Shown here one piece after another: positions 41,659 to 49,316 of a DNA stretch of 64,000 bases. Every line of letters starts with the position of its first letter. The first letter of the stretch is position 1. Origin of the DNA: Ilumatobacteraceae bacterium (GTDB taxonomy: Bacteria; Actinomycetota; Acidimicrobiia; Acidimicrobiales; Ilumatobacteraceae). The notes beneath the pieces are model-generated. The model had not been told where the DNA came from, did no database searches, and worked only from the letters and a program-made list of their open reading frames with translations. The stretch lies in contig JANYKU010000097.1 in the NCBI GenBank assembly GCA_025358075.1, forward strand, positions 26,980 to 90,979. Direction: 5' to 3'. The translations under genes and the position numbers were made by a program.

Positions 41659-42716
41659 CAGGCTGGGTGGGCGCGCCGGCTCAGCGTCGTGCGGACGGCG
41701 TCGTCGACCATCAGACTGCCGCGCAGCACCTTCAAGGCATCGTCGCCGGTCCATCGGTAGCTGCCGTCACCGGCCAGCGCCCGAACCCAGTCACGTTGAG
41801 CGACGGCCCACGCGGCGGACCATCGATGATCGACGTCGTACGAGTGCAATCGCCCGCGCGTCGCCACTTCTACGGTCGGGCGCTCGGCGACCCGTCCTTC
41901 GCCGGTGTTGATCCACAGCAGACCGGAGTGACCCGTGATGGTGATGCTCGAATCCGAGCTGTACTGCTCGGTGAGCACCTCCAACGATTCGCACAGGGTG
42001 CCCTCGACGATGGCCTGGCCGCCTTCTTGATGGTGCCAGGCGATCGCGTAGGGGAACCCGGTTGCACGCGTGCCGACGTGCTGCTGGCCGGACAGGACGA
42101 CGACCTCGGCCAGTTCTCCGAACAATGCCACCGCGGGCGAGATCAGGTGGGCGCCGTCGTCGAACAGCGATGGGGCCGCGAACTGGGATGCCCACTCGCC
42201 CTTGTACCGCCAGGCCAAGGATTCGGCTGGCACTTCCCATCCACAAGACAGCAGCGAATTCGCCCAGCGCAAGTAGATCGAAATCGGCTGACCGATCAGC
42301 CCGTCGGCGATGAGCTGCTCGGCAAGTCGCCATGACGGAGCGTTGACGGTGTTCTCGAAGACTCGAAAGGCCACTCCCGCTCGCCTCGCCGCTTCAACGA
42401 GGCGCTCCGCCGTTGCCAGATCCGCGGCAAGCGGCTTCTGAACCGTGACATGTTTCCCGGCGGCGATCGCCGCGAACGCAAGATCGGCCTGCAACGGGGA
42501 AGGAACGAGGATCTCGATTGCATCGATGGCCTCGTTGGTGAGCATGTCGTCGAACGCCATTGCTGTCGCTCCGACCTCACGAGCGACCACGTCTGCCCGC
42601 TCCGAATTGACATCGCAAACCGCGACGACGGCCGCCTCCTCGCCGAGCGCGGCATAGCCCTGGAGATGAAGCGTGGAGACTCGCCCGAGCCCGACGATGC
42701 CAATCTGGATCGTCAT
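41658..42716 (-). CDS. Gfo/Idh/MocA-family oxidoreductase
   Basis: 352 residues: Rossmann motif GIVGLGRVSTLHLQGY, KPLAADLATAERL after the conserved lysine, and a C-terminal domain with the active-site-like FDDGAHLISPAVALFG. It likely oxidises a sugar or cyclitol C-OH with NAD(P). The ATG at 42716 overlaps the TetR stop; its own stop overlaps the ligase ATG by one base (TGATG). Confidence 0.87.
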   Translation of the reverse strand: MTIQIGIVGLGRVSTLHLQGYAALGEEAAVVAVCDVNSERADVVAREVGATAMAFDDMLTNEAIDAIEILVPSPLQADLAFAAIAAGKHVTVQKPLAADLATAERLVEAARRAGVAFRVFENTVNAPSWRLAEQLIADGLIGQPISIYLRWANSLLSCGWEVPAESLAWRYKGEWASQFAAPSLFDDGAHLISPAVALFGELAEVVVLSGQQHVGTRATGFPYAIAWHHQEGGQAIVEGTLCESLEVLTEQYSSDSSITITGHSGLLWINTGEGRVAERPTVEVATRGRLHSYDVDHRWSAAWAVAQRDWVRALAGDGSYRWTGDDALKVLRGSLMVDDAVRTTLSRRAHPA

Positions 42717-43402
42717 GGCGTTACCCCGCTGGTCGAGTCTGACGGTCGGCGACCGGCTGGTTTGGTCCCCGCTGGACGTGGGTGACGAATGAGGCGACGG
42801 GTGGACGACAGATCAGCGCCGAGCAGCGCGAGCTGGCGATCGAGCAAGGCCTCGACTCGCACTGCGGAATAGCGCTCGGGGTAGAGGTAGGCGTTGAGGC
42901 CGAGGCCGTCGGTGAAGCAGACGAGAGCGGCGGCGCTCTCTTCGGGGTCGAGGTCTTCCGGCAACTGGCCGGAAGCGACGCATTCCTCGAGCAACCCGCG
43001 AAGACGCGCGTGCCAAAGTTCGACGTCGTTGTGTTGCAACGCGCGCAGCCTGGTGTGGGCGACCGCCCTCCCCCAGAAACTGATCTCGAGCGTCATCTCG
43101 ATCTGGCGTTGATAGTCGAGTGGGACGAGCTCGGCGAGCACAGCGCGCAGCAGTTCGACGCCGGTGAACCGCTCGCGCAGGGCCAGGATCCGAAGGCGGA
43201 TCCGTTCGTGTGCGTAGTCCAACGCCAACCGAAGGATCTCATCCTTGTTCTTGAAGTAGTGCGCCAAGACACCGGTGGAGCAGTTCGCTTCGCGGGCGAT
43301 CTCTCTGGTCGTCGTCCCCTCCAACCCGAGTCGAGCAATGACTCGCCAGGTCGCCTCCAAGATTTCGCCTCGGCGTTCGGCGTGGTCGACCACTTTGGGC
43401 AT
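42713..43402 (-). CDS. TetR-family regulator (BetI-like C-domain)
   Basis: 229 residues. The N-terminal helix-turn-helix TTREIAREANCSTGVLAHYFKNKDEIL is clear. The C-terminal part (ISFWGRAVAHTRLRALQ, then LVCFTDGLGLNAYL) resembles the BetI-like ligand domain. It is the first gene of the mannosidase operon and likely controls it and the divergent transporter operon. The start ATG is only six bases after the -10, so translation is probably leaderless. Confidence 0.88.
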   Translation of the reverse strand: MPKVVDHAERRGEILEATWRVIARLGLEGTTTREIAREANCSTGVLAHYFKNKDEILRLALDYAHERIRLRILALRERFTGVELLRAVLAELVPLDYQRQIEMTLEISFWGRAVAHTRLRALQHNDVELWHARLRGLLEECVASGQLPEDLDPEESAAALVCFTDGLGLNAYLYPERYSAVRVEALLDRQLALLGADLSSTRRLIRHPRPAGTKPAGRRPSDSTSGVTP

Positions 43403-43408
43403 CGCGGC

Positions 43409-43436
43409 ATCGTATTTCGATCAAGCGCTACGTCAA
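43409..43436 (-). promoter_or_regulatory. Promoter of the TetR-mannosidase operon
   Basis: On the minus strand TTGACG (43436-43431), 16 bases, TACGAT (43414-43409). The ATG begins at 43402, so a transcript starting at the usual distance would begin at or near the start codon. GTCAAG at 43432-43437 mirrors CTTGAC at 43456-43461, the -35 of the divergent operon. Confidence 0.6.
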
Positions 43437-43456
43437 GACATTTTTTGTGTGGAGCC

Positions 43457-43488
43457 TTGACTGGGCTGATCATGTCGGGAAGTATAAC
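43457..43488 (+). promoter_or_regulatory. Likely promoter of the Dpp-type transporter operon
   Basis: TTGACT at 43457-43462 is followed by TATAAC at 43483-43488, a spacer of 20 bases, longer than ideal; AGTATA gives 18. The -35 forms an inverted pair with the TetR promoter -35, 18 bases apart, so one bound repressor could shut both operons. Confidence 0.45.
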
Positions 43489-43547
43489 GCTCGTCCGAAA
43501 TCACATATCGTCCGGTGAGGCCGAGCGATAGATCAGAGGGGGTAATG

Positions 43548-45254
43548 ATGGGGTACTCGGGAGGCCGTCGATGGACGCGGGCATTGGCCGTGCTCGCTGC
43601 GTTGAGCATCGCGATCGCTGCGTGCGGTAGCGATAAAAAGGGTGGCACAACAGGAACGGCGGCGCAGACAACCACCGCTGCGCCATCAGGATCGTCGCCG
43701 GCAACAACGCCGGCAACAACGCCGGCCACAACGCCGGCAACGACTGGCGCTCAACCGAGCGCACCGACCGGCGAGTTGAAGATCGCCGCCTCGATGGCAG
43801 ATCTCGCCACGCTCGACCCGCCGAGGGCCTTCGCCGACATCAACGGACTGTTGCAGCCCTTCTGGGGTGAGCCGCTCGTAACCATCGATCCGGCCGATCC
43901 GACGAAGATCCTCCCGGCACTGGCAGCGTCGTGGACGGTCAGCGGTGACGGCCTGACGTACGCTTTCAAGCTGAGGACCGACGCCAAGTTCTCCACTGGC
44001 AACACGATGACCGCCGATGATGTCGTCTTCTCGTTCGAACGGTTGAAGAACATCCAAGGCTCGGTGGCGTTCGTGCTCGATGGTGCGACGAGCATCGTGG
44101 CGACGGACCCGTCGACCGTGACCATCACCCTGTCTGCTGCGGATAGTGCCTTCTTGGCCAAGGTCACCAACTCGGCACTGATGGTGCTCGACAGCACCGA
44201 GCTGAAGAAGAACGGTGCCGTGTCCGACGCAACCGCCAAGGACGCTGACAAGGCGGAGGCGTTCCTCAACACCGCCACCGTCGGTACTGGCCCCTACATG
44301 CTCAAGGAATGGAAGCGCAACGAACGAATCGTGTTCGACGCAAACCCGAACTACACCGGTGCGAACAAGCCGGCATTCGCGACCATCACGGTTCAGGATG
44401 TTCGCGAGCCTGCGACTCAGGCCCAACTGCTCCAGGGCGGCTCCGTCGACCTGGCCACGAACATCGACTCCGACACGGCCGCCGGGTTGAAGGACGCTTC
44501 GGGCGTGAAGGTCGACACCGTGCAGTCGGTGAACCTGCTGTACCTCGCACTCAACAACAAGGCCCCGAGCCCGTTCGCTGACCCGAAGGTGCGTCAAGCG
44601 ATCCAGAAGGCCATCGACTACGACGGCGTCGGCATCCTCACCGGTGCGACCAAACGCCCCGCAGCCGTGATCCCGCTCGGCTTGCAGGGCATCGACAAGG
44701 TCACTCCGGTGGCTACCGATGTCGAAGGGGCCAAGAAGTTGCTGGCCGACGCCGGCCTGGCGGCGGGCTTCTCGATCGATGTCACCTTTGCGAACTACGC
44801 GCCGTACGGGGTGCCGCTGACGACACTCTGGGAGAAGATCTCCGCCGACCTCGCCAAGGTCAACATCACCCTCAACCTGAAGCCTGTGGAGTACGACGCA
44901 TGGCTGCAGGCGTACCGAGCCGGTGGTCTGCCGTTGACGTCGTCCATCTGGGCGCCCGACTTCCTCGACGTGACGAACTATCTCGACTGGTTCGGGAGCC
45001 CGGAAAGCCCGGTGTCCAAGCGTGTCGGCTTCAACAGCCCGGAGGCCGGTGCACTGTTCAATCAGGTCAAGGCAACGACCGACCCGGCCAAGCGTGAGGA
45101 TCTCTCGGCGCAAGCCGCAACGATCATGCGTGACGACGCCTCGTTGATCCCGGTCGTCCAACCGAACTCGATCATCGCCTATCGAACGACGATCAGTCAC
45201 GTCGAATACAGCCCCAATCATCAGATCGAGATCACTGCGATCACGCCCGGCTGA
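43548..45254 (+). CDS. ABC transporter substrate-binding lipoprotein (family 5, Dpp/Opp type)
   Basis: 568 residues from ATG 43548, five bases after AGAGGGGG; ATG 43545 is possible. A lipoprotein signal ends in the lipobox IAACG. A Thr/Ala/Pro linker with four PATT repeats follows, then a family 5 binding protein: LPALAASWTVSGDGLTYAFKL, DPKVRQAIQKAIDYDGV and a C-terminal half with NLKPVEYDAWLQAYRAGG. It binds a peptide, oligosaccharide or similar ligand outside the membrane and hands it to the permeases that follow. First gene of an eight-gene operon. Confidence 0.92.
   Translation: MGYSGGRRWTRALAVLAALSIAIAACGSDKKGGTTGTAAQTTTAAPSGSSPATTPATTPATTPATTGAQPSAPTGELKIAASMADLATLDPPRAFADINGLLQPFWGEPLVTIDPADPTKILPALAASWTVSGDGLTYAFKLRTDAKFSTGNTMTADDVVFSFERLKNIQGSVAFVLDGATSIVATDPSTVTITLSAADSAFLAKVTNSALMVLDSTELKKNGAVSDATAKDADKAEAFLNTATVGTGPYMLKEWKRNERIVFDANPNYTGANKPAFATITVQDVREPATQAQLLQGGSVDLATNIDSDTAAGLKDASGVKVDTVQSVNLLYLALNNKAPSPFADPKVRQAIQKAIDYDGVGILTGATKRPAAVIPLGLQGIDKVTPVATDVEGAKKLLADAGLAAGFSIDVTFANYAPYGVPLTTLWEKISADLAKVNITLNLKPVEYDAWLQAYRAGGLPLTSSIWAPDFLDVTNYLDWFGSPESPVSKRVGFNSPEAGALFNQVKATTDPAKREDLSAQAATIMRDDASLIPVVQPNSIIAYRTTISHVEYSPNHQIEITAITPG
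43697..43744 (+). repeat. Four 12-base tandem repeats inside the lipoprotein linker
   Basis: Unit GCCGGCAACAAC occurs four times in a row with one or two base changes and encodes PATT four times. It forms the flexible linker between the lipid anchor and the binding domain. Copy number could vary by slippage without shifting the frame. Confidence 0.85.
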
Positions 45255-45332
45255 ATCGAGCACACTGTGTGAGGGCGCCTGTCGCGAAGTTCATGCGGCG
45301 GCGCCCTTGCACGCCGGGAGGGAGTTGATGAC

Positions 45333-46358
45333 TTGAGTTTGCTGCAGTACGTCGTGCGTCGCTTTCTTCTGGCGATTCCGACCATCATCGGTCTGTCGAT
45401 CGTGACCTTTGTTCTGGCCAACTATCTACCCGGTGACCCGCTCGTGCGTCTGCTCGGCGAGCGTGGTGCTGCCAATCCCAAGATCGTCGCCACGTACACC
45501 AAGCGGTGGGGACTCGACAAGAGCGGTCCGGAGCGGTACTTCGTGTACATGCGCAACCTGGTGCACGGCGATCTCGGCCGTTCGACGACGACGCAGCGGG
45601 CCGTAGCAAAAGATCTGTTCGACTTCTTCCCTGCGACCATCGAGCTCGCCCTCGCCGCGATCGTCGTCGCTGCAGTGGGCGGTGTCGCCGCCGGGATGCT
45701 CGCTGCCCGGTTCAAGAGCCGGTGGCCCGACGCCGGCGTCCGCCTCCTGGCACTACTGGGCTCCGGCGTTCCGGTGTTCTGGCTTGGCTTGCTCGCGCTG
45801 GAGGTGTTCTATCTCCGGTTGCACTGGGTGCCGGGGCCAGAAGGTCGACTCAGTAGCAGCACCCACGTACCGCCGCACACGACCGGGATGTACACGTTCG
45901 ACGCACTGGTGCATGGCCAATGGGCGACCCTGTGGGACGCACTCAGGCACCTGATCCTCCCTGCCTTCGTTCTCGGTGCCTACTTCCTGGGGCTGATTGC
46001 CCGAATGGTACGTGCCTCGCTGTTGGAGATCGGCGGAGCGAACTACCTCGTCGCCGCCCGCGCCCGCGGCATGTCTGAGCGCCGGATCATGCTCGTCCAC
46101 GCCCTGCCAAACGCGTTGATCCCCGTGATCACGGTCCTCGGGCTGGCGGTCGGGGGGCTGCTCGCCGGCGCGGTGCTGACCGAGACGGTCTTCGCCTGGC
46201 CGGGGATCGGCCGCTACGCGGTCGACACTGCCAAGGGTCTCGACTATCAGGCGGTGCTGGGCGTCACGATCCTCATCGGCGTCATCTACGTCGTCTCCAA
46301 CGTCATTGTCGACGTGCTCTACGCGACACTCGACCCGAGGATCAGGATCGGGCGATGA
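45333..46358 (+). CDS. ABC transporter permease (DppB type)
   Basis: 341 residues with six membrane helices and the DppB/OppB N-terminal YVVRRFLLAIPTIIGLSIVTF. The EAA loop reads ARARGMSERRIMLVHALPNALIPV. The start is a TTG at 45333 after GGGAGGGAG; the nearby ATG at 45328 is out of frame and meets a stop at once. It overlaps the next permease by four bases (ATGA). Confidence 0.92.
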   Translation: MSLLQYVVRRFLLAIPTIIGLSIVTFVLANYLPGDPLVRLLGERGAANPKIVATYTKRWGLDKSGPERYFVYMRNLVHGDLGRSTTTQRAVAKDLFDFFPATIELALAAIVVAAVGGVAAGMLAARFKSRWPDAGVRLLALLGSGVPVFWLGLLALEVFYLRLHWVPGPEGRLSSSTHVPPHTTGMYTFDALVHGQWATLWDALRHLILPAFVLGAYFLGLIARMVRASLLEIGGANYLVAARARGMSERRIMLVHALPNALIPVITVLGLAVGGLLAGAVLTETVFAWPGIGRYAVDTAKGLDYQAVLGVTILIGVIYVVSNVIVDVLYATLDPRIRIGR

Positions 46359-47245
46359 CTGAAACCACTTCGACAATCGCCACGTCACCGGGGCACAGCA
46401 CGCCGAAGAAGCGCCCACGGCGAAGTGTCACGCTGACGATGGGAACGGTGGTCATCAGCGGATGGGTGCTTGTCACCCTGACCGTACCGTGGTGGGCTCC
46501 ATTCGACCCTGTCAAGGATCAGGACCTGCACCATCGCCTCAACGGGCCCAGCGGGGCACACTGGTTCGGTACCGACAAGCTCGGTCGCGACGTGTTCAGC
46601 AGAGTGATGTATGGCGCCAGGATCTCGCTGCCGTTGGCGATCTCCTCGGTGCTGCTGGCAGTGCTGATCGGTTGCACCATCGGCGCGGCTGCGGGGTTCT
46701 TCGGCAAGTGGGTCGACGAAGCTCTCATGCGCATCACCGACGTGACGCTTTCGTTCCCGGCGATGGTGCTGGCACTGGCGATCGCCGCTGCGCTCGGTCC
46801 GGGCATCCGCAACGTCGTCATCGCTGTCGTCCTCGTGACGTGGCCCGAGTACGCCCGGCTGATGCGTGGTCAGGTACTCAGCATCAAGGGCGGTGATCAC
46901 GTCAAGGCGGCCACGGCGATCGGCTGTCGCCCGGGGAGGGTGTTTCGTCGCCACGTCCTGCCGTTCTGCTCGGCAGTGATCGGAGTCAAGGCCACCACCG
47001 ATCTCGGAGTCGTGATCCTCCTCGCTGCCGGGCTGAGCTTCATCGGCGTGGGCGCCGTGCCACCCGATCCGGAGTGGGGCGCCCTCGTGTCGGACGGGCG
47101 GACGAGCATCGCCCACTGGTGGATTGCCACGTTCCCCGGACTCGCAATCCTCACCGTCGTGCTGGCCTTCAACTTCATCGGAGATGGGCTGCGTGACCGG
47201 TACGACCCCTACCATCGACGACGGCGACCAAAGAAGTGGCGATGA
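46355..47245 (+). CDS. ABC transporter permease (DppC type)
   Basis: 296 residues. The cytoplasmic N-terminus and the extracytoplasmic GPSGAHWFGTDKLGRDVFSRVMYGAR are diagnostic of DppC/OppC permeases; the EAA loop is AATAIGCRPGRVFRRHVLPF. It pairs with the preceding DppB-type subunit. Overlaps on both sides show a tight operon. Confidence 0.92.
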   Translation: MTETTSTIATSPGHSTPKKRPRRSVTLTMGTVVISGWVLVTLTVPWWAPFDPVKDQDLHHRLNGPSGAHWFGTDKLGRDVFSRVMYGARISLPLAISSVLLAVLIGCTIGAAAGFFGKWVDEALMRITDVTLSFPAMVLALAIAAALGPGIRNVVIAVVLVTWPEYARLMRGQVLSIKGGDHVKAATAIGCRPGRVFRRHVLPFCSAVIGVKATTDLGVVILLAAGLSFIGVGAVPPDPEWGALVSDGRTSIAHWWIATFPGLAILTVVLAFNFIGDGLRDRYDPYHRRRRPKKWR

Positions 47246-48279
47246 CCGCGCCCGCTCCGACTCCGGCGATCGACCCTCCCCTCCCAGCCGGCCGCAGGCC
47301 ACTGCTCGAAGTCGTCGACCTGCACGTTCGTTTCGACACAGCGGCTGGATCGGCACAGGCGGTACGAGGCGTGAGCTTCACGGTCGACGAAGGCGAGACG
47401 ATCGGCATCGTCGGCGAGTCGGGATGCGGGAAGAGCGCGACCATCTTGTCGCTTCCACGATTGCTCCCGCCATCGATCGCGACCATTAGCGGCGGCTCCG
47501 TTCGATTCGACGGTACCGACCTGCTACACGCCAACGAGCGCACGCTGCACAGCGTCCGGGGCGGCGAAATCGGGGTGATCTTTCAAGATCCACTGTCGTC
47601 GCTGAACCCAGTTCTTCGAATGCGACGACAGCTGACCGAGGGCCCGCGCCAACATCTCGGCCTCACGAAAAGCAAAGCCGCCGAGCGAGCCCTCGAGCTG
47701 TTGACCGCGGTTGGGATCCCCGACCCGCAGCGCCGGCTTCGCCAGTACCCCAGCGAGTACTCGGGAGGGATGCGTCAACGCGCAATGATCGCGATGGCCT
47801 TGGCGAGCGAGCCACGCCTTCTGCTCGCCGACGAGCCGACGACCGCACTCGATGTCACCGTGCAAGCGCAGATCCTTGCGCTCGTGCGCCGACTCCGCGT
47901 CGAACGAGGCCTCTCGGTGGTCTGGGTCACGCACGACCTCGGAATCATCGCCGGCCTCGCCGACCGAGTGCTGGTGATGTACGCGGGGACCATCGTCGAA
48001 CAAGCCGACGTGCGCACGATCTACCACCAGCCACATCACCCCTACACGCAGGCGCTGCTCGACTCGATTCCGAGAGTTGACGTCCGCCGCCGGTCGGCGC
48101 TGCCGTCGATCCCCGGCGCGCCACCCTCGTTGATCGATCCCCCGCTCGGTTGCCCGTTCACGGCGCGATGCGCCCACCGGATGGAACGGTGCGACCATGA
48201 ACGCCCGGCCTTGCGAGTCATTGGTGAGGGCCACACCAGCGCCTGCTTCCTCGACATCACGCCGAAGAAATCGTCATGA
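47242..48279 (+). CDS. ABC transporter ATPase (DppD type)
   Basis: 345 residues: Walker A GESGCGKS, signature YSGGMRQRAMIAMALA, Walker B LLLADEPTTALD, plus the C-terminal oligopeptide-transporter extension with the cysteine motif CPFTARCAHRMERCD. That extension binds an iron-sulfur cluster in some members. ATG 47242 overlaps the permease stop; a GTG two codons upstream is possible. Confidence 0.92.
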   Translation: MTAPAPTPAIDPPLPAGRRPLLEVVDLHVRFDTAAGSAQAVRGVSFTVDEGETIGIVGESGCGKSATILSLPRLLPPSIATISGGSVRFDGTDLLHANERTLHSVRGGEIGVIFQDPLSSLNPVLRMRRQLTEGPRQHLGLTKSKAAERALELLTAVGIPDPQRRLRQYPSEYSGGMRQRAMIAMALASEPRLLLADEPTTALDVTVQAQILALVRRLRVERGLSVVWVTHDLGIIAGLADRVLVMYAGTIVEQADVRTIYHQPHHPYTQALLDSIPRVDVRRRSALPSIPGAPPSLIDPPLGCPFTARCAHRMERCDHERPALRVIGEGHTSACFLDITPKKSS

Positions 48280-49316
48280 CCGATGAGCTGTTGCAGCTGG
48301 AGAAGCTGTGCGTGCGATTCCCGGTGCGTCGCGGCGTTCTTCAGCGCACCGTGGGTTGGGTCCATGCCGTCGACGGCCTCGATCTCAGCATTGCGGCGGG
48401 CGAAACCGTGGCGCTGGTCGGCGAGTCCGGCTGCGGAAAGTCGACCACCGCGTTGGCGGCGATGGGGATCGTCCCGGCAGCCTCAGGGCGGGTGCTGGTC
48501 AATGGCAAGGACCTGACCTCGTCGCGAGGTGACGAACTCCGTACGGCTCGGCGGCGCATGCAGATGGTGTTTCAAGACCCGACCAGTTCGCTCAACTCGA
48601 GGATGACGGTGGGGCAGATCGTCGTCGAACCGTTGATCGTGCACGAACTGGTCGAGCGAGATCGACAACGAGAGCGCGTCGGGGAGCTGTTGAGCACAGT
48701 CGGCTTGGGCGATGATGCGATCGAGCGCTTCCCGCACGAGTTCTCCGGGGGGCAACGTCAGCGGATCGCGATCGCCCGAGCATTGGCGGCCGAGCCGGAC
48801 GTGCTCATCTGTGACGAAGCGATCGCTTCGCTCGACGTATCGGTGCGTGCCCAGGTGATCAACCTGTTGACTCGGCTCCAGTCCGAGCTCGGGTTGTCGT
48901 ACTTGTTCATCTCTCATGATCTGGCCGCCGTGCGTCATCTCGCCCATCGCGTGATGGTCATGTACCTCGGCAAGATGATGGAGCTCACCGACAACGAGAC
49001 CCTCTACAGCTCGCCGGCCCACCCCTACACGAAGGCGCTGCTGTCGGCGGTGCCGATTCCCGACCCCGATCTCGAACTCGCCAGGGAACGAGTGATCCTC
49101 GCCGGTGATGTCCCCAGTCCTGTCAGCCCACCGAGTGGGTGCGTCTTTCGCACCCGCTGCCCGATCGCACAAGATGTCTGCGCCGAGGCGGTGCCTGAAT
49201 GGCGCAACGTCGGCGGCGGTAGTGCCGGTCATTGGGTGGCATGCCACTTCGCCGAACCGCCATCTTCTGTGACGTTGCGCGGCACGTCGATCGAAAGTAG
49301 GCAACGCCTTGGCTGA
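48276..49316 (+). CDS. ABC transporter ATPase (DppF type)
   Basis: 346 residues: GESGCGKS, signature FSGGQRQRIAIARALA, Walker B VLICDEAIASLD (Ala-Ile in place of the usual Pro-Thr/Val-Ser), and the tail CVFRTRCPIAQDVCAEAVPEW. It forms the heterodimer with the DppD-type ATPase. It overlaps the IolD-like gene by eight bases. Confidence 0.92.
   Translation: MTDELLQLEKLCVRFPVRRGVLQRTVGWVHAVDGLDLSIAAGETVALVGESGCGKSTTALAAMGIVPAASGRVLVNGKDLTSSRGDELRTARRRMQMVFQDPTSSLNSRMTVGQIVVEPLIVHELVERDRQRERVGELLSTVGLGDDAIERFPHEFSGGQRQRIAIARALAAEPDVLICDEAIASLDVSVRAQVINLLTRLQSELGLSYLFISHDLAAVRHLAHRVMVMYLGKMMELTDNETLYSSPAHPYTKALLSAVPIPDPDLELARERVILAGDVPSPVSPPSGCVFRTRCPIAQDVCAEAVPEWRNVGGGSAGHWVACHFAEPPSSVTLRGTSIESRQRLG

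Noticed and set aside
43697..43744. Tandem repeats as CRISPR or a slippage locus
   Set aside because: Units are 12 bases with no spacers and encode PATT linkers in frame in a lipoprotein.
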